Assembly: GCA_028277225.1 (NCBI GenBank)
Contig: JANQHB010000032.1
Coordinates: 1-64,000 of the forward strand
Direction of reading: 5' to 3'
From: Chlorobium sp.
GTDB taxonomy: Bacteria; Bacteroidota; Chlorobiia; Chlorobiales; Chlorobiaceae
DNA: 64,000 nucleotides
The position numbers and the translations under genes were made by a program. How positions within the stretch are numbered: the first letter of the stretch is position 1; each line of letters begins with the position of its first letter. The notes below the pieces were generated by a model, which was not told where the DNA came from, ran no database searches, and saw only the letters and a program-made list of their open reading frames with translations. This document shows positions 39,247 through 47,391 of this stretch, piece by piece.

Positions 39247-41547
39247 ATGCTGAAACTAACTGATCAGGAAAAACAGGAGATTGTGCGCTTTATCGAGGCG
39301 GGCAAGGAGTTGCCGGAGAAGTATCGCTTTCTGCTGTTTGAGGACAAACGAGAGGTGGAGCTTGTCTGGAACGGGAAGACCAATGAGGTCTGTAATATCG
39401 TTCTGCCCTTCCAGACGATCGAGCAGGTAGACGAGCCTCGGGCGGAGCAACCGGATGACACCTCGCCACAAATGGAGCTTTTCTCGACGGATGCGAGGGG
39501 GCGGCAGCTCAAAGGTTGGACGAACAAGCTGATCTGGGGCGACAACAAGCTGATCCTCTCTTCACTCAAAAACGGGCCGCTTCGCGAGGAGATCGAGGCG
39601 CAGGGTGGGCTCAAGCTGATCTACATCGATCCGCCATTTGACGTTGGTGCTGATTTTTCAATGGATATCGAAATCGGTAATGAAACCTTCACCAAGAAGC
39701 CAAACATCCTTGAAGAGATAGCTTACCGAGACACTTGGGGGCAGGGAGCGGATTCATTTATCTCTATGATTTATGAACGACTTATCCTTATGCGCGACCT
39801 TTTGGCAGATGATGGGAGTATTTATGTGCATTGTGACTGGAGAGTGAATAGTTACATAAGATTGGCGTTGGATGAAGTTTTTGGTGATGGGAGTTTGCGC
39901 AACGAGGTTATCTGGGTGAGATCGACTAATCCTAAGGGTTCTCAGCACTCCACGCCAAAATACAGCGTCTTTACCGACACGATTTTTTTCTATTCCAAGT
40001 CATTTAAAGCACCCTTTAACATTTTGGACGTTCGAGAACCGCTGAATGAAGATGAGTTGGCGGAAAAATATAAGTATAAGGATGAAAAAGGTCGTTATTA
40101 TGATGGTCCAATTGTTCGATCAATGTCCATGGGGCCAAGGCCCACATTAGTTTATGAGTATAAAGGTTATACTCCCCCTATATGCGGGTGGAGAATGAAG
40201 ATTGAGGATTTGGAGGAACTAGATCGAAAAGGGGATCTTGGGTGGACATCCAATCGAAAACCATTTCGCAAATTACGTCTGGACAATGATCTTGGGAAGG
40301 TCGTAGGAAACATTTGGTCGGACATCTCTTTATTGAACTCACAAGCAGAAGAACGGTTGGGGTATCCGACCCAAAAACCAGAGGAACTCCTCGAACGCAT
40401 CATCAAAGCCTCCAGCAGCGAAGGCGATCTCGTCGCTGATTTCTTCTGCGGTTCGGGCACGACGGCCGCGGTGGCGGAAAAACTTGGCCGCAAGTGGATC
40501 TGCACTGATCTGGGCAAGTTCGCCATCCATACCACGCGTAAGCGGATGATCGGGGTGCAGCGGCAGCTCAAGACGGACGGGAAGGATTACCGTGCATTTG
40601 AAATTCTCAACCTCGGCAAATACGAACGGCAGCATTTTGTTGGTGTCAACCCGAACCTGCGTGAGGAAAAGCAGCGGCAGCAACTGGCGCAGAAGGAGGC
40701 TGCTTTCCTCGACCTGATCCTGAAAGCCTACCGTGCGGAGAAAGTGGCGCAGTTCGAGAGCTTCCACGGCAAACGGGCCGGGCGGCTGGTGGCGATCGGG
40801 CCGGTGAACCTACCGGTGACGCGGCTGTTCGTGGAGGAGATCATTCTGGAGTGCCGCAAGAAGCACATCACCAAGGTGGACATCCTCGGCTTCGAGTTCG
40901 AGATGGGGCTGTTTCCCAACGTGCTCGACGAGGCGCGGGGCAAGGGCATCGACATCGCGCCCAAATACATCCCGGCGGAAGTCTTTGACAAGCGGGCGGT
41001 GGAAAAGAACCAGGTGGTTTTTCATGACGTATCGTATATCGAGGTTAAGCCGCATGTTAAGAAGGGTAAGAACGGTCAGCCGGCGACGGTGGCGGTGGAG
41101 CTGACGGATTTCTCTGTCTTTTACTCGCAGGACAGCATCGCCCAGGCAGAGGATGCGCTGGGCAAGACGAAGAAGGTTGGAAGCAGGATCGTGGTCGAGA
41201 AAGGGCAGATCGTGAAGCTGACCAAGGACAAGAAAGGCGTGATGCAGCGCGAAACGTTGACCGGGCACTGGACGGACTGGATCGACTACTGGAGCGTAGA
41301 TTTCGATTTTGAGAGCAAGCGGGAGATCATCCGCGTGCAGGATCCTGAGAGCGGCGAGACGCGCGAGGAATGGACCGGGGACTACATCTTCGAGAACGAG
41401 TGGCAGAGCTTCCGTACGAAAAAAGACCGTTCGCTGGAGCTGAAAAGCGTTGCGCATGAGGTGACGCCGGGGCGACGCAAGATCGCAGTAAAGGTGGTGG
41501 ACATCTTCGGCAACGACACGATGACGATTGTGGAGGTGACTGTATGA
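39247..41547 (+). CDS. mod: Type III restriction-modification methyltransferase (Mod)
   Basis: A 766-residue beta-class adenine-N6 methyltransferase. The order of motifs is beta: catalytic DPPF at 128-131 (LIYIDPPFD) comes before the SAM-binding DFFCGSGTT at 398-406. A target-recognition domain lies between, roughly 220-365. The C-terminal 350 residues are long and basic (FLDLILKAYRAEKVAQFESF, then beta-rich text) as in Mod proteins that bind Res. It methylates adenine in an asymmetric site and gives sequence specificity to the complex. Base composition changes within the gene: 39640-40370 is AT-richer than both flanks, which fits a swapped recognition domain. First gene of the mod-rhuM-GxxExxY-res locus. 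Confidence 0.9.
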   Translation: MLKLTDQEKQEIVRFIEAGKELPEKYRFLLFEDKREVELVWNGKTNEVCNIVLPFQTIEQVDEPRAEQPDDTSPQMELFSTDARGRQLKGWTNKLIWGDNKLILSSLKNGPLREEIEAQGGLKLIYIDPPFDVGADFSMDIEIGNETFTKKPNILEEIAYRDTWGQGADSFISMIYERLILMRDLLADDGSIYVHCDWRVNSYIRLALDEVFGDGSLRNEVIWVRSTNPKGSQHSTPKYSVFTDTIFFYSKSFKAPFNILDVREPLNEDELAEKYKYKDEKGRYYDGPIVRSMSMGPRPTLVYEYKGYTPPICGWRMKIEDLEELDRKGDLGWTSNRKPFRKLRLDNDLGKVVGNIWSDISLLNSQAEERLGYPTQKPEELLERIIKASSSEGDLVADFFCGSGTTAAVAEKLGRKWICTDLGKFAIHTTRKRMIGVQRQLKTDGKDYRAFEILNLGKYERQHFVGVNPNLREEKQRQQLAQKEAAFLDLILKAYRAEKVAQFESFHGKRAGRLVAIGPVNLPVTRLFVEEIILECRKKHITKVDILGFEFEMGLFPNVLDEARGKGIDIAPKYIPAEVFDKRAVEKNQVVFHDVSYIEVKPHVKKGKNGQPATVAVELTDFSVFYSQDSIAQAEDALGKTKKVGSRIVVEKGQIVKLTKDKKGVMQRETLTGHWTDWIDYWSVDFDFESKREIIRVQDPESGETREEWTGDYIFENEWQSFRTKKDRSLELKSVAHEVTPGRRKIAVKVVDIFGNDTMTIVEVTV

Positions 41548-41562
41548 AGCTGCCGGGATTTT

Positions 41563-41594
41563 ATCCGCAGATTGCGCAGATGGGCGCAGATTTT
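41563..41594 (+). repeat. CGCAGATTGCGCAGAT repeat, copy 1
   Basis: ATCCGCAGATTGCGCAGATG, followed by GGCGCAGATTTT. The second direct copy is at 42713-42744, inside the first codons of the GxxExxY gene, and an inverted copy at 43113-43134 inside its last codons. This copy sits in the mod-rhuM gap in the context of a broken short frame (MKLPGFYPQIAQMGADF) that mimics the start of a GxxExxY protein. Confidence 0.6.
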
Positions 41595-41671
41595 TTATTT
41601 CCGTGGAATTCGACGGGGTCGAGTGCGGGTAACCGTGTGGAATTCGAGGCGGTTAGCAAGGGGGCGAAGAT

Positions 41672-42697
41672 ATGAGCGCGGGTTCTGAAACGCCGGGCGG
41701 GGAAATCCTGCTGTATCAGACCTCCGACGGGGATGTGCGGGTCGAGTGCCTGTTTCGGGATGAAACGATTTGGCTGACTCAGAAGGCGATTGCAGCATTA
41801 TTCAATGTGCAGGTACCCACAATCAGCAAGCACCTGAAAAACATTTTCGAGTCGGGAGAGCTTTCGGAGAAAGCAACTGTTTCCAAAATGGAAACAGTTC
41901 GCTCCGAGGGGAAGCGGGAAGTGCGCCGGGATGTTGATTTTTACAATCTGGACGCAATTATCGCCGTGGGCTATCGCGTTAACAGTTACCAGGCAACGCA
42001 GTTCCGCATCTGGGCGACGAAAACCCTGAAGGAGTTCATCATCAAGGGGTTTGTGCTGGATGATGAGCGGCTGAAGCAGGGCGGGCAGTTGTTCGGCAAG
42101 GACTATTTTGACGAGTTGCTGGAGCGCATCCGGGAAATCCGGGCCAGCGAACGGAGGTTTTACCAGAAGATCACCGACATTTATGCGCTGGCGGCCGATT
42201 ACGACAAGGAAGCCCCGATCACGCGCGACTTTTTTGCGTCCGTGCAAAACAAACTGCACTGGGCCATCACCGGGAAAACGGCGGCGGAAATCATCTATGA
42301 TTCGGCGGATGCGCAACTCCCTCACATGGGGTTGACAACATGGAAGCAGGCTCCGGACGGCAAGGTGCTGAAATCCGATGCGGCCGTGGCCAAAAACTAC
42401 CTGAATGAGGCGCACATCAAGGAACTGAACCGGATTGTTGCCGCCTATCTCGATCTGGCGGAAAACAACGCGCAACGCGGCATTCTGATGAAGATGACGG
42501 ACTGGGCCGGATTTCTGGATCAGTTTCTGGAGCTGTCGCGCTACCCGATTCTGAAGGACAAGGGGCGGGTCAGCGCATTGGAGGCCAAGCTGAAGGCGGA
42601 GCAGGAATATGAGGTGTTCCGCAAACAGCAGGACCGTGATTATCTTTCCGATTTTGACCGGGAAATCAAACGACTAAAAGGGGGGAATCGCGAATGA
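41672..42697 (+). CDS. rhuM: RhuM-family protein
   Basis: 341 residues. The order GEILLYQTSDGDVRVECLFRDETIWLTQKAIAALFNVQVPTISKHL (DNA-binding-like N-terminus), SKMETVRSEGKREVRRDVDFYNLDAIIAVGYRVNS, QFRIWATKTLKEFIIKGFVLDDERLK and the long helical end with FDREIKRLKGG is that of Salmonella RhuM homologues (virulence RhuM family). Function is not established; the family is repeatedly found inside restriction-modification and other defence loci. A GGGGGCGAAG site precedes the ATG. It overlaps the next gene by four bases (ATGA). The 124-bp gap after mod carries the first copy of an ATCC(G/A)CAGATTGCGCAGATGG element. Confidence 0.9.
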   Translation: MSAGSETPGGEILLYQTSDGDVRVECLFRDETIWLTQKAIAALFNVQVPTISKHLKNIFESGELSEKATVSKMETVRSEGKREVRRDVDFYNLDAIIAVGYRVNSYQATQFRIWATKTLKEFIIKGFVLDDERLKQGGQLFGKDYFDELLERIREIRASERRFYQKITDIYALAADYDKEAPITRDFFASVQNKLHWAITGKTAAEIIYDSADAQLPHMGLTTWKQAPDGKVLKSDAAVAKNYLNEAHIKELNRIVAAYLDLAENNAQRGILMKMTDWAGFLDQFLELSRYPILKDKGRVSALEAKLKAEQEYEVFRKQQDRDYLSDFDREIKRLKGGNRE

Positions 42698-43149
42698 ATT
42701 CGCAGAGTGATTATCCACAGATTGCGCAGATGGACGCAGATTTTGAAAAAAGGGATGCACAGACGTATGCCATCATCGGCGCGGCAATGGCAGTGCATCG
42801 GGAGTTGGGACATGGGTTTCTTGAGGCAGTATATCAAGCGGCACTCGCACGGGAGTTCATGCTGCAGGGGATTCCGTTCGAGCGGGAAAAGCGTTTGCCC
42901 GTGAGCTACTGCGGCGAAGTCATTGCTGAGTATCAGGCGGATTTCGTCTGTTACGGAGAGGTGATCGTTGAGCTAAAAGCTATCCAAAAGATAGGCGGGG
43001 TAGAAGAATCACAAGTCATCAACTATCTTAAAGCGACGGGCCTCCAACGCGGCCTTCTCCTCAACTTTGGCGCACCCGGCCTCCAGCACAAACGACTCGT
43101 CTTCAATCTGCGAAAATCTGCGCAATCTGCGGATAAACCATCTTTCTAA
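42694..43149 (+). CDS. GxxExxY-family PD-(D/E)XK protein
   Basis: 151 residues. Named motif GFLEAVY (Gly41, Glu44, Tyr47) follows YAIIGAAMAVHRELGH. EKRLPVSYCGEVIAEYQADFVCYGEVIVELKAI carries the Asp and Glu-x-Lys pattern (ADF ... ELK) of the PD-(D/E)XK nuclease fold. The end VINYLKATGLQRGLLLNFG is typical. The biochemical role is unknown. Both coding ends are made of CGCAGATT-type repeats in inverted orientation (42713-42744 and 43113-43134), which suggests the gene itself behaves as a small mobile unit. It overlaps rhuM by four bases and ends two bases before res. Confidence 0.88.
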   Translation: MNSQSDYPQIAQMDADFEKRDAQTYAIIGAAMAVHRELGHGFLEAVYQAALAREFMLQGIPFEREKRLPVSYCGEVIAEYQADFVCYGEVIVELKAIQKIGGVEESQVINYLKATGLQRGLLLNFGAPGLQHKRLVFNLRKSAQSADKPSF

Positions 43150-43151
43150 TC

Positions 43152-45833
43152 ATGGCGCTGCATCCTGATTTTCCCGATTCCCCTTACGCGATCCTTGATC
43201 CCGAGGTGCGATGGTTTCCGGCAGACGAGGCGCTGCGCGAGACGACGATGGACAAGCTGATGCCGCCGCTGGTGGCGCAGTTGCGCCGTAAGGTGAAGGA
43301 GTTCCGCGACGGCGGTTATATGGGCGCAAGCGAGACAAGCAGGAGCCTGCTCAACTGGTGGTTCAGGGAGCCGCACCTGCTGCCCGGCAAGGATACGATC
43401 ATGGGCAGCTTCCAGTATTACTTCGCCCAGCGGGAGGCGATCGAGACGATCATTTACCTGCACGATGTGATCGGAGCGAAGGACAAGTATGATCTGATGC
43501 GCTTCGACAGCAGCGGGGCGGTGTCGGCGGGGATGTTCGACGAGAGCTGGCGGCGCTATGTGATCAAGATGGCGACGGGCAGCGGCAAGACCAAGGTGAT
43601 GAGCCTGGCGCTTACGTGGAGCTTTTACCACAAGCTGTATGAGCCGGACTCGGAGCTGGCACGGAACTTTCTGGTGATCGCGCCGAACATCATCGTGCTG
43701 GACCGTATCTACCACGACTTCCAGGGGTTGCGGATTTTCTTCGAAGATCCGGTGCTGCCGGACAACGGTTACGATGGGCGCAACTGGAGGGACGATTTCC
43801 AGCTCACACTGCACAAGCAGGACGAGGTGAACGTGACGCGGGCGACGGGGAATATTTTCCTGACCAACATCCACCGGGTCTACTCGGGCGAGGAGATCAT
43901 GCCCTCCCCCGAAGACGAGAACACAATGGACTACTTTCTCGGCAAGCGTCCGACAGGGGCGACGACGGATTCCAGGGTGGATCTGGGGATGATCGTGCGT
44001 GACATCGACGAACTGATGGTGCTCAACGACGAGGCGCACCACATCCACGACTCGAAGCTGGCGTGGTTCCAGTCGATCGAGGATATACACAACCGCCTGC
44101 TGCAAAAGGGAGGAGCCTTAAGCCTGCAAGTGGACGTGACTGCCACGCCCAGGCACAACAACGGGGCTATCTTCGTGCAGACGGTTTCGGATTATCCGCT
44201 GGTCGAGGCCATTTTCCAGAATGTGGTGAAGCACCCGGTGCTGCCGGATGCGGCGAGCCGGGCCAGGCTTTCGGAGAAGCAAAGCGCGAAGTTCACTGAG
44301 AAATATGCGGATTATCTTGATCTGGGGGTGATCGAGTGGCGCAAAGCCTACGACGAGCACCAGAAGATGGGCAAAAAGGCGATCCTCTTCGTGATGACGG
44401 ATGACACCCGCAACTGCGACGAGGTGGCGGAGTATCTGGAGAACCGCTATCCCGACCTGAAGGGGGCTGTGCTGACGATCCACACGAAGAGCAACGGGGA
44501 AATCTCCGAAGCGGCCTCGGGCAAGGCGAAGGAAGAACTGGAGCTGCTGCGCAAGCAGTCCAATGAGATCGACTCGGGTGACAGTCCTTACAAGGCTATC
44601 GTCTCGGTGCTGATGCTCAAGGAAGGCTGGGATGTGCGCAACGTAACGACTATCGTCGGGCTGCGCGCCTACTCGGCGAAGAGCAACATCCTGCCGGAGC
44701 AGACACTGGGGCGCGGGCTGCGCAAGATGTATCCGGGCAGCGCGGAGGAGTATGTCAGCGTGGTTGGCACGGATGCCTTTATGGACTTTGTGGAAAGTAT
44801 CCAGGCCGAGGGTGTCGAGCTGGAACGGCGGGAAATGGGTGCAGGCACCAAGCCGAAAACCCCGCTCATTGTGGAGGTGGACAACGAGAATACGAACAAG
44901 GATATCGATGCGTTGGATATCGAGATTCCAGTGCTGACGCCACGGGTATACCGGGAATACAAGAATCTGGCGGATCTCGATGCGGGACGCTTCACATTCC
45001 AGACTGTGGAGTATCAGGAGTTCAGCGAGGAGGAGCAGCGGGAGATCGTGTTCAAGGACATCACGACGGGAGATGTCACGCATACGACCGTGCTGGATAG
45101 CGCGGGGATCGCGGACTACCGGAGCGTGATAGGGTATTTCACCCAGACGATCATGAAGGAGCTGCGTCTTGTGAGCGGATATGACGTGCTGTATGGGAAA
45201 GTGAAGGGTTTTGTCGGAGACGGCCTTTTCGGAAAGCCTGTGGATATGGAGTCACCCAATACGCTGCGGAATCTTTCAGAGTTAGTTGCCACAAAGACAG
45301 TCATCGAAACCTTCAAACAGGCGATCAATGAGCTGACGGTGCAGGACAAAGGTGATGCGGAGATTTGGGACAGTATCAAGTTGCGCACGACAAGGCCCTT
45401 CGTGGTGAAGGATCAGGGATACATGATTCCTAAAAAATCCGTATTCAACCGGATGATCGGTGACAGTCCTTTCGAGCTTGAGTTTGCCGATTTTCTCGAG
45501 CAGTGCCCCGATGTGGCTTCTTACGCGAAGAACTATCTGGCCGTTCACTTCAAGCTGGATTATGTGAATGCCGATGGGGATATATCAAACTATTATCCTG
45601 ACTTCATCGTCAGGTTAACGGATGGACGTGTTGTGATCGTCGAGACAAAAGGGCAGGAGGATCTTGATGTTCCTCCGAAAATGGAGCGGCTAAGACAGTG
45701 GTGTGAAGATGTTAACAAGTCTCATACAGAGACCATATATGATTTTCTGTTCGTGGATAGTGATGGTTTTGCGAGCTATAGGCCAAAGGATTTCGAATAT
45801 GCGATGAGGGTGTTTATTCAATACAAATCATGA
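43152..45833 (+). CDS. res: Type III restriction enzyme, helicase/nuclease subunit (Res)
   Basis: 893 residues. Superfamily 2 helicase motifs: ATGSGKT (141-147), VIAPNIIVLDRI (motif Ia), LNDEAHHIHDSK near 291-302 (DEAH box), TATPRHNNG (motif III), SVLMLKEGWDVRNVTTIVGLRAYS and EQTLGRGLRKMYPG (motifs V-VI). A C-terminal PD-(D/E)XK nuclease is visible as PDFIVRLTDGRVVIVETKGQED near 816-838. It acts with Mod to hydrolyse ATP and cut DNA near unmethylated sites. The opening residues and the DEAHHIHD wording resemble the BPTD_3080-type restriction enzymes as I recall them. The last ~600 bases look more AT-rich than the rest. Confidence 0.9.
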   Translation: MALHPDFPDSPYAILDPEVRWFPADEALRETTMDKLMPPLVAQLRRKVKEFRDGGYMGASETSRSLLNWWFREPHLLPGKDTIMGSFQYYFAQREAIETIIYLHDVIGAKDKYDLMRFDSSGAVSAGMFDESWRRYVIKMATGSGKTKVMSLALTWSFYHKLYEPDSELARNFLVIAPNIIVLDRIYHDFQGLRIFFEDPVLPDNGYDGRNWRDDFQLTLHKQDEVNVTRATGNIFLTNIHRVYSGEEIMPSPEDENTMDYFLGKRPTGATTDSRVDLGMIVRDIDELMVLNDEAHHIHDSKLAWFQSIEDIHNRLLQKGGALSLQVDVTATPRHNNGAIFVQTVSDYPLVEAIFQNVVKHPVLPDAASRARLSEKQSAKFTEKYADYLDLGVIEWRKAYDEHQKMGKKAILFVMTDDTRNCDEVAEYLENRYPDLKGAVLTIHTKSNGEISEAASGKAKEELELLRKQSNEIDSGDSPYKAIVSVLMLKEGWDVRNVTTIVGLRAYSAKSNILPEQTLGRGLRKMYPGSAEEYVSVVGTDAFMDFVESIQAEGVELERREMGAGTKPKTPLIVEVDNENTNKDIDALDIEIPVLTPRVYREYKNLADLDAGRFTFQTVEYQEFSEEEQREIVFKDITTGDVTHTTVLDSAGIADYRSVIGYFTQTIMKELRLVSGYDVLYGKVKGFVGDGLFGKPVDMESPNTLRNLSELVATKTVIETFKQAINELTVQDKGDAEIWDSIKLRTTRPFVVKDQGYMIPKKSVFNRMIGDSPFELEFADFLEQCPDVASYAKNYLAVHFKLDYVNADGDISNYYPDFIVRLTDGRVVIVETKGQEDLDVPPKMERLRQWCEDVNKSHTETIYDFLFVDSDGFASYRPKDFEYAMRVFIQYKS

Positions 45834-45996
45834 GTCTTAAACAAAACTCAGCATAAGCACAGGAAAAGATAATTCTCTCGCAGCAGGAAAAAGGCAGGGT
45901 AGAGAAGCGGTTACGGCATGTTGCATGGCAACACTGTTTGTTAAAAAAAGCCGTAACTTGCATAAGTAAAAGGCTGAAAACCAATCATACAGAGCG

Positions 45997-46467
45997 ATGT
46001 CAGAGGTTGAAGAGAGACTCAAACGGGCGGGCATGACGATTCCTGAAATTGCAAGTCCTGCAGGTATCTATGTTCCAGCCATACAAAGCGGTTCCTTTGT
46101 CTATACTTCCGGCCAGCTTCCTCTGGTCAGCGGAGAACTCTATGAAAAGGGGGGAAGGGGAAAGGTCAACGAGGTTAACCAGATGCAAGCTGCAAATGCT
46201 GCAAGAATAGCTCTGCTCAATGCTCTCGCTGCGGTCAGACAGGCCATTGGTGACCTGGATTCCGTAAAGGAAGTCCTGAAACTGACGGTGTATGTCGCAA
46301 GCGAATCGTTCTTCACCAACCAGCATATTGTCGCGAACGGAGCCTCATCGGTGCTTTACGAGGCGTTCGGAGAGAAAGGCCGCCATGTAAGAAGCGCTGT
46401 CGGGGTCGCTGAACTGCCGCTTGATGCAAGCGTGGAACTTGAGCTTGTTGTCGTCTGCGATTCCTGA
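45997..46467 (+). CDS. RidA/YjgF-family protein
   Basis: 156 residues, slightly longer than the ~130 of E. coli RidA because of an N-terminal MSEVEERLKRAGMTIPEIASPAG extension, a common variant. Features are YTSGQLPLVSGELY, AANAARIALLNALAAVRQAIGDLDSVKEVLKLTVYVASE, and RSAVGVAELPLDASVELELVVV with the conserved Arg and the trimer-site Glu. RidA-type proteins hydrolyse reactive enamine/imine intermediates from PLP enzymes; this branch may have another substrate. It converges with the DUF192 gene, three bases apart, and marks the return to core genome. Confidence 0.88.
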   Translation: MSEVEERLKRAGMTIPEIASPAGIYVPAIQSGSFVYTSGQLPLVSGELYEKGGRGKVNEVNQMQAANAARIALLNALAAVRQAIGDLDSVKEVLKLTVYVASESFFTNQHIVANGASSVLYEAFGEKGRHVRSAVGVAELPLDASVELELVVVCDS

Positions 46468-46470
46468 ATG

Positions 46471-46929
46471 TCATTCCAGGGCGTGCGGTAAGCCGTCTTC
46501 AAACCTGATGGTGTCACCGGCTGTGATGCCATGAAGGTCAAACCAGCCCCTGTTTACTTCAAGAACATATTGTACAGGCACTTCCGAGCTGAAAAGGGGA
46601 GAAGTGGTATTGGTCGTCTTGACTGAATGAATGGTACGAATTACCATGAAACGGTCAATAAAGGCCATATCAAGCTCTATGAAGGTGTTTTTCATCCAGA
46701 AATGCCGTACAGCACTGTTTTTATAGACAAAAAGCATCCCTTTGTCCCAGTTTAGCTGTTTTCGCCACATCAACCCTCTTCTTCGCGATTCCTCAGTCGC
46801 GCATACCTCGACAACAACATGATGATTGTTCATCGATAACGTTGTGACAGAATCATTTTCATACGGTTTAAAAGCAACAATAAACGATAAAAAAAGCAAA
46901 ATTAAAAATCGATTTATATGGATATCCAT
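46471..46929 (-). CDS. DUF192-family exported protein
   Basis: About 152 residues from ATG 46929 (MDIHINRFLILLFLSFIVAF); the earlier ATG 46968 adds an unlikely polar leader. A signal peptide or anchor covers residues 1-20. The domain shows VVEVCATEESRRRGLMWRKQLNWDKGMLFVYKNSAVRHFWMKNTFIELDMAFID and VPVQYVLEVNRGWFDLHGITAGD, the full DUF192 (COG1430) pattern R..GLM.R..L....GMLF.....VR.FWMKNT..PLD..FI. Function is unknown. The gene is AT-rich and its upstream region is the unusual GT-rich stretch. Confidence 0.88.
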   Translation of the reverse strand: MDIHINRFLILLFLSFIVAFKPYENDSVTTLSMNNHHVVVEVCATEESRRRGLMWRKQLNWDKGMLFVYKNSAVRHFWMKNTFIELDMAFIDRFMVIRTIHSVKTTNTTSPLFSSEVPVQYVLEVNRGWFDLHGITAGDTIRFEDGLPHALE

Positions 46930-46979
46930 ATGATTTTCTTTGTTATTTTTTATGATTAAATGATGCATGTTAAAATGTT

Positions 46980-47290
46980 ATTTAAAGGGGTTTTGAAAAA
47001 ATTCTTTAAATAACACTAAATTGTTTAAATAAAATAAAAAAGATGTTTCCTTTTATGTTTTATTTTATTGTGTTTTTGTTTGTTTTTATTGATATTATTA
47101 TTTGCTAATTTTGGTTTTATATGTTGATAATGAGTTTTGTTTTGTTGTTGGTATTGGTGTTATTTGTTTTGGTTGTGTTGTGATTCTATTCTTTTTTTGT
47201 TGTTATTGTTTGTGTTTCTTGCCTTGTGATTGTTTGTGTTTTACGGGAGGGTTGACTGGTTCGTCGTGGTGTTGAGTGATGAAGGAGAGG
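46980..47290. other. GT-rich, C-poor low-complexity intergenic stretch
   Basis: In this ~310-bp stretch the plus strand is dominated by T and G, with very few C residues between about 47045 and 47240 (TTTTGTTGTTGGTATTGGTG-like text). No frame, hairpin or repeat unit is apparent; homopolymer-like T runs alternate with G. It lies between the divergent DUF192 and ctp genes. No other part of the window shows this strand skew. The ctp promoter probably lies at 47290-47390. Confidence 0.5.
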
Positions 47291-47391
47291 GAAGTTTTTT
47301 TTGCTTTTTGCCTTCAAGTACGTAAAATTACAAAGAATCCTGTCAGCCACACACTACAGCTGCTGTTTTACAAACCACTAGATACTTTGCC

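Noticed and set aside
43146..45083. Long minus-strand frames (319 and 321 codons) opposite the Type III res gene.
   Set aside because: Rich in His, Arg and Val as expected from reading GC-rich coding DNA backwards, with no ribosome binding sites and no family resemblance.
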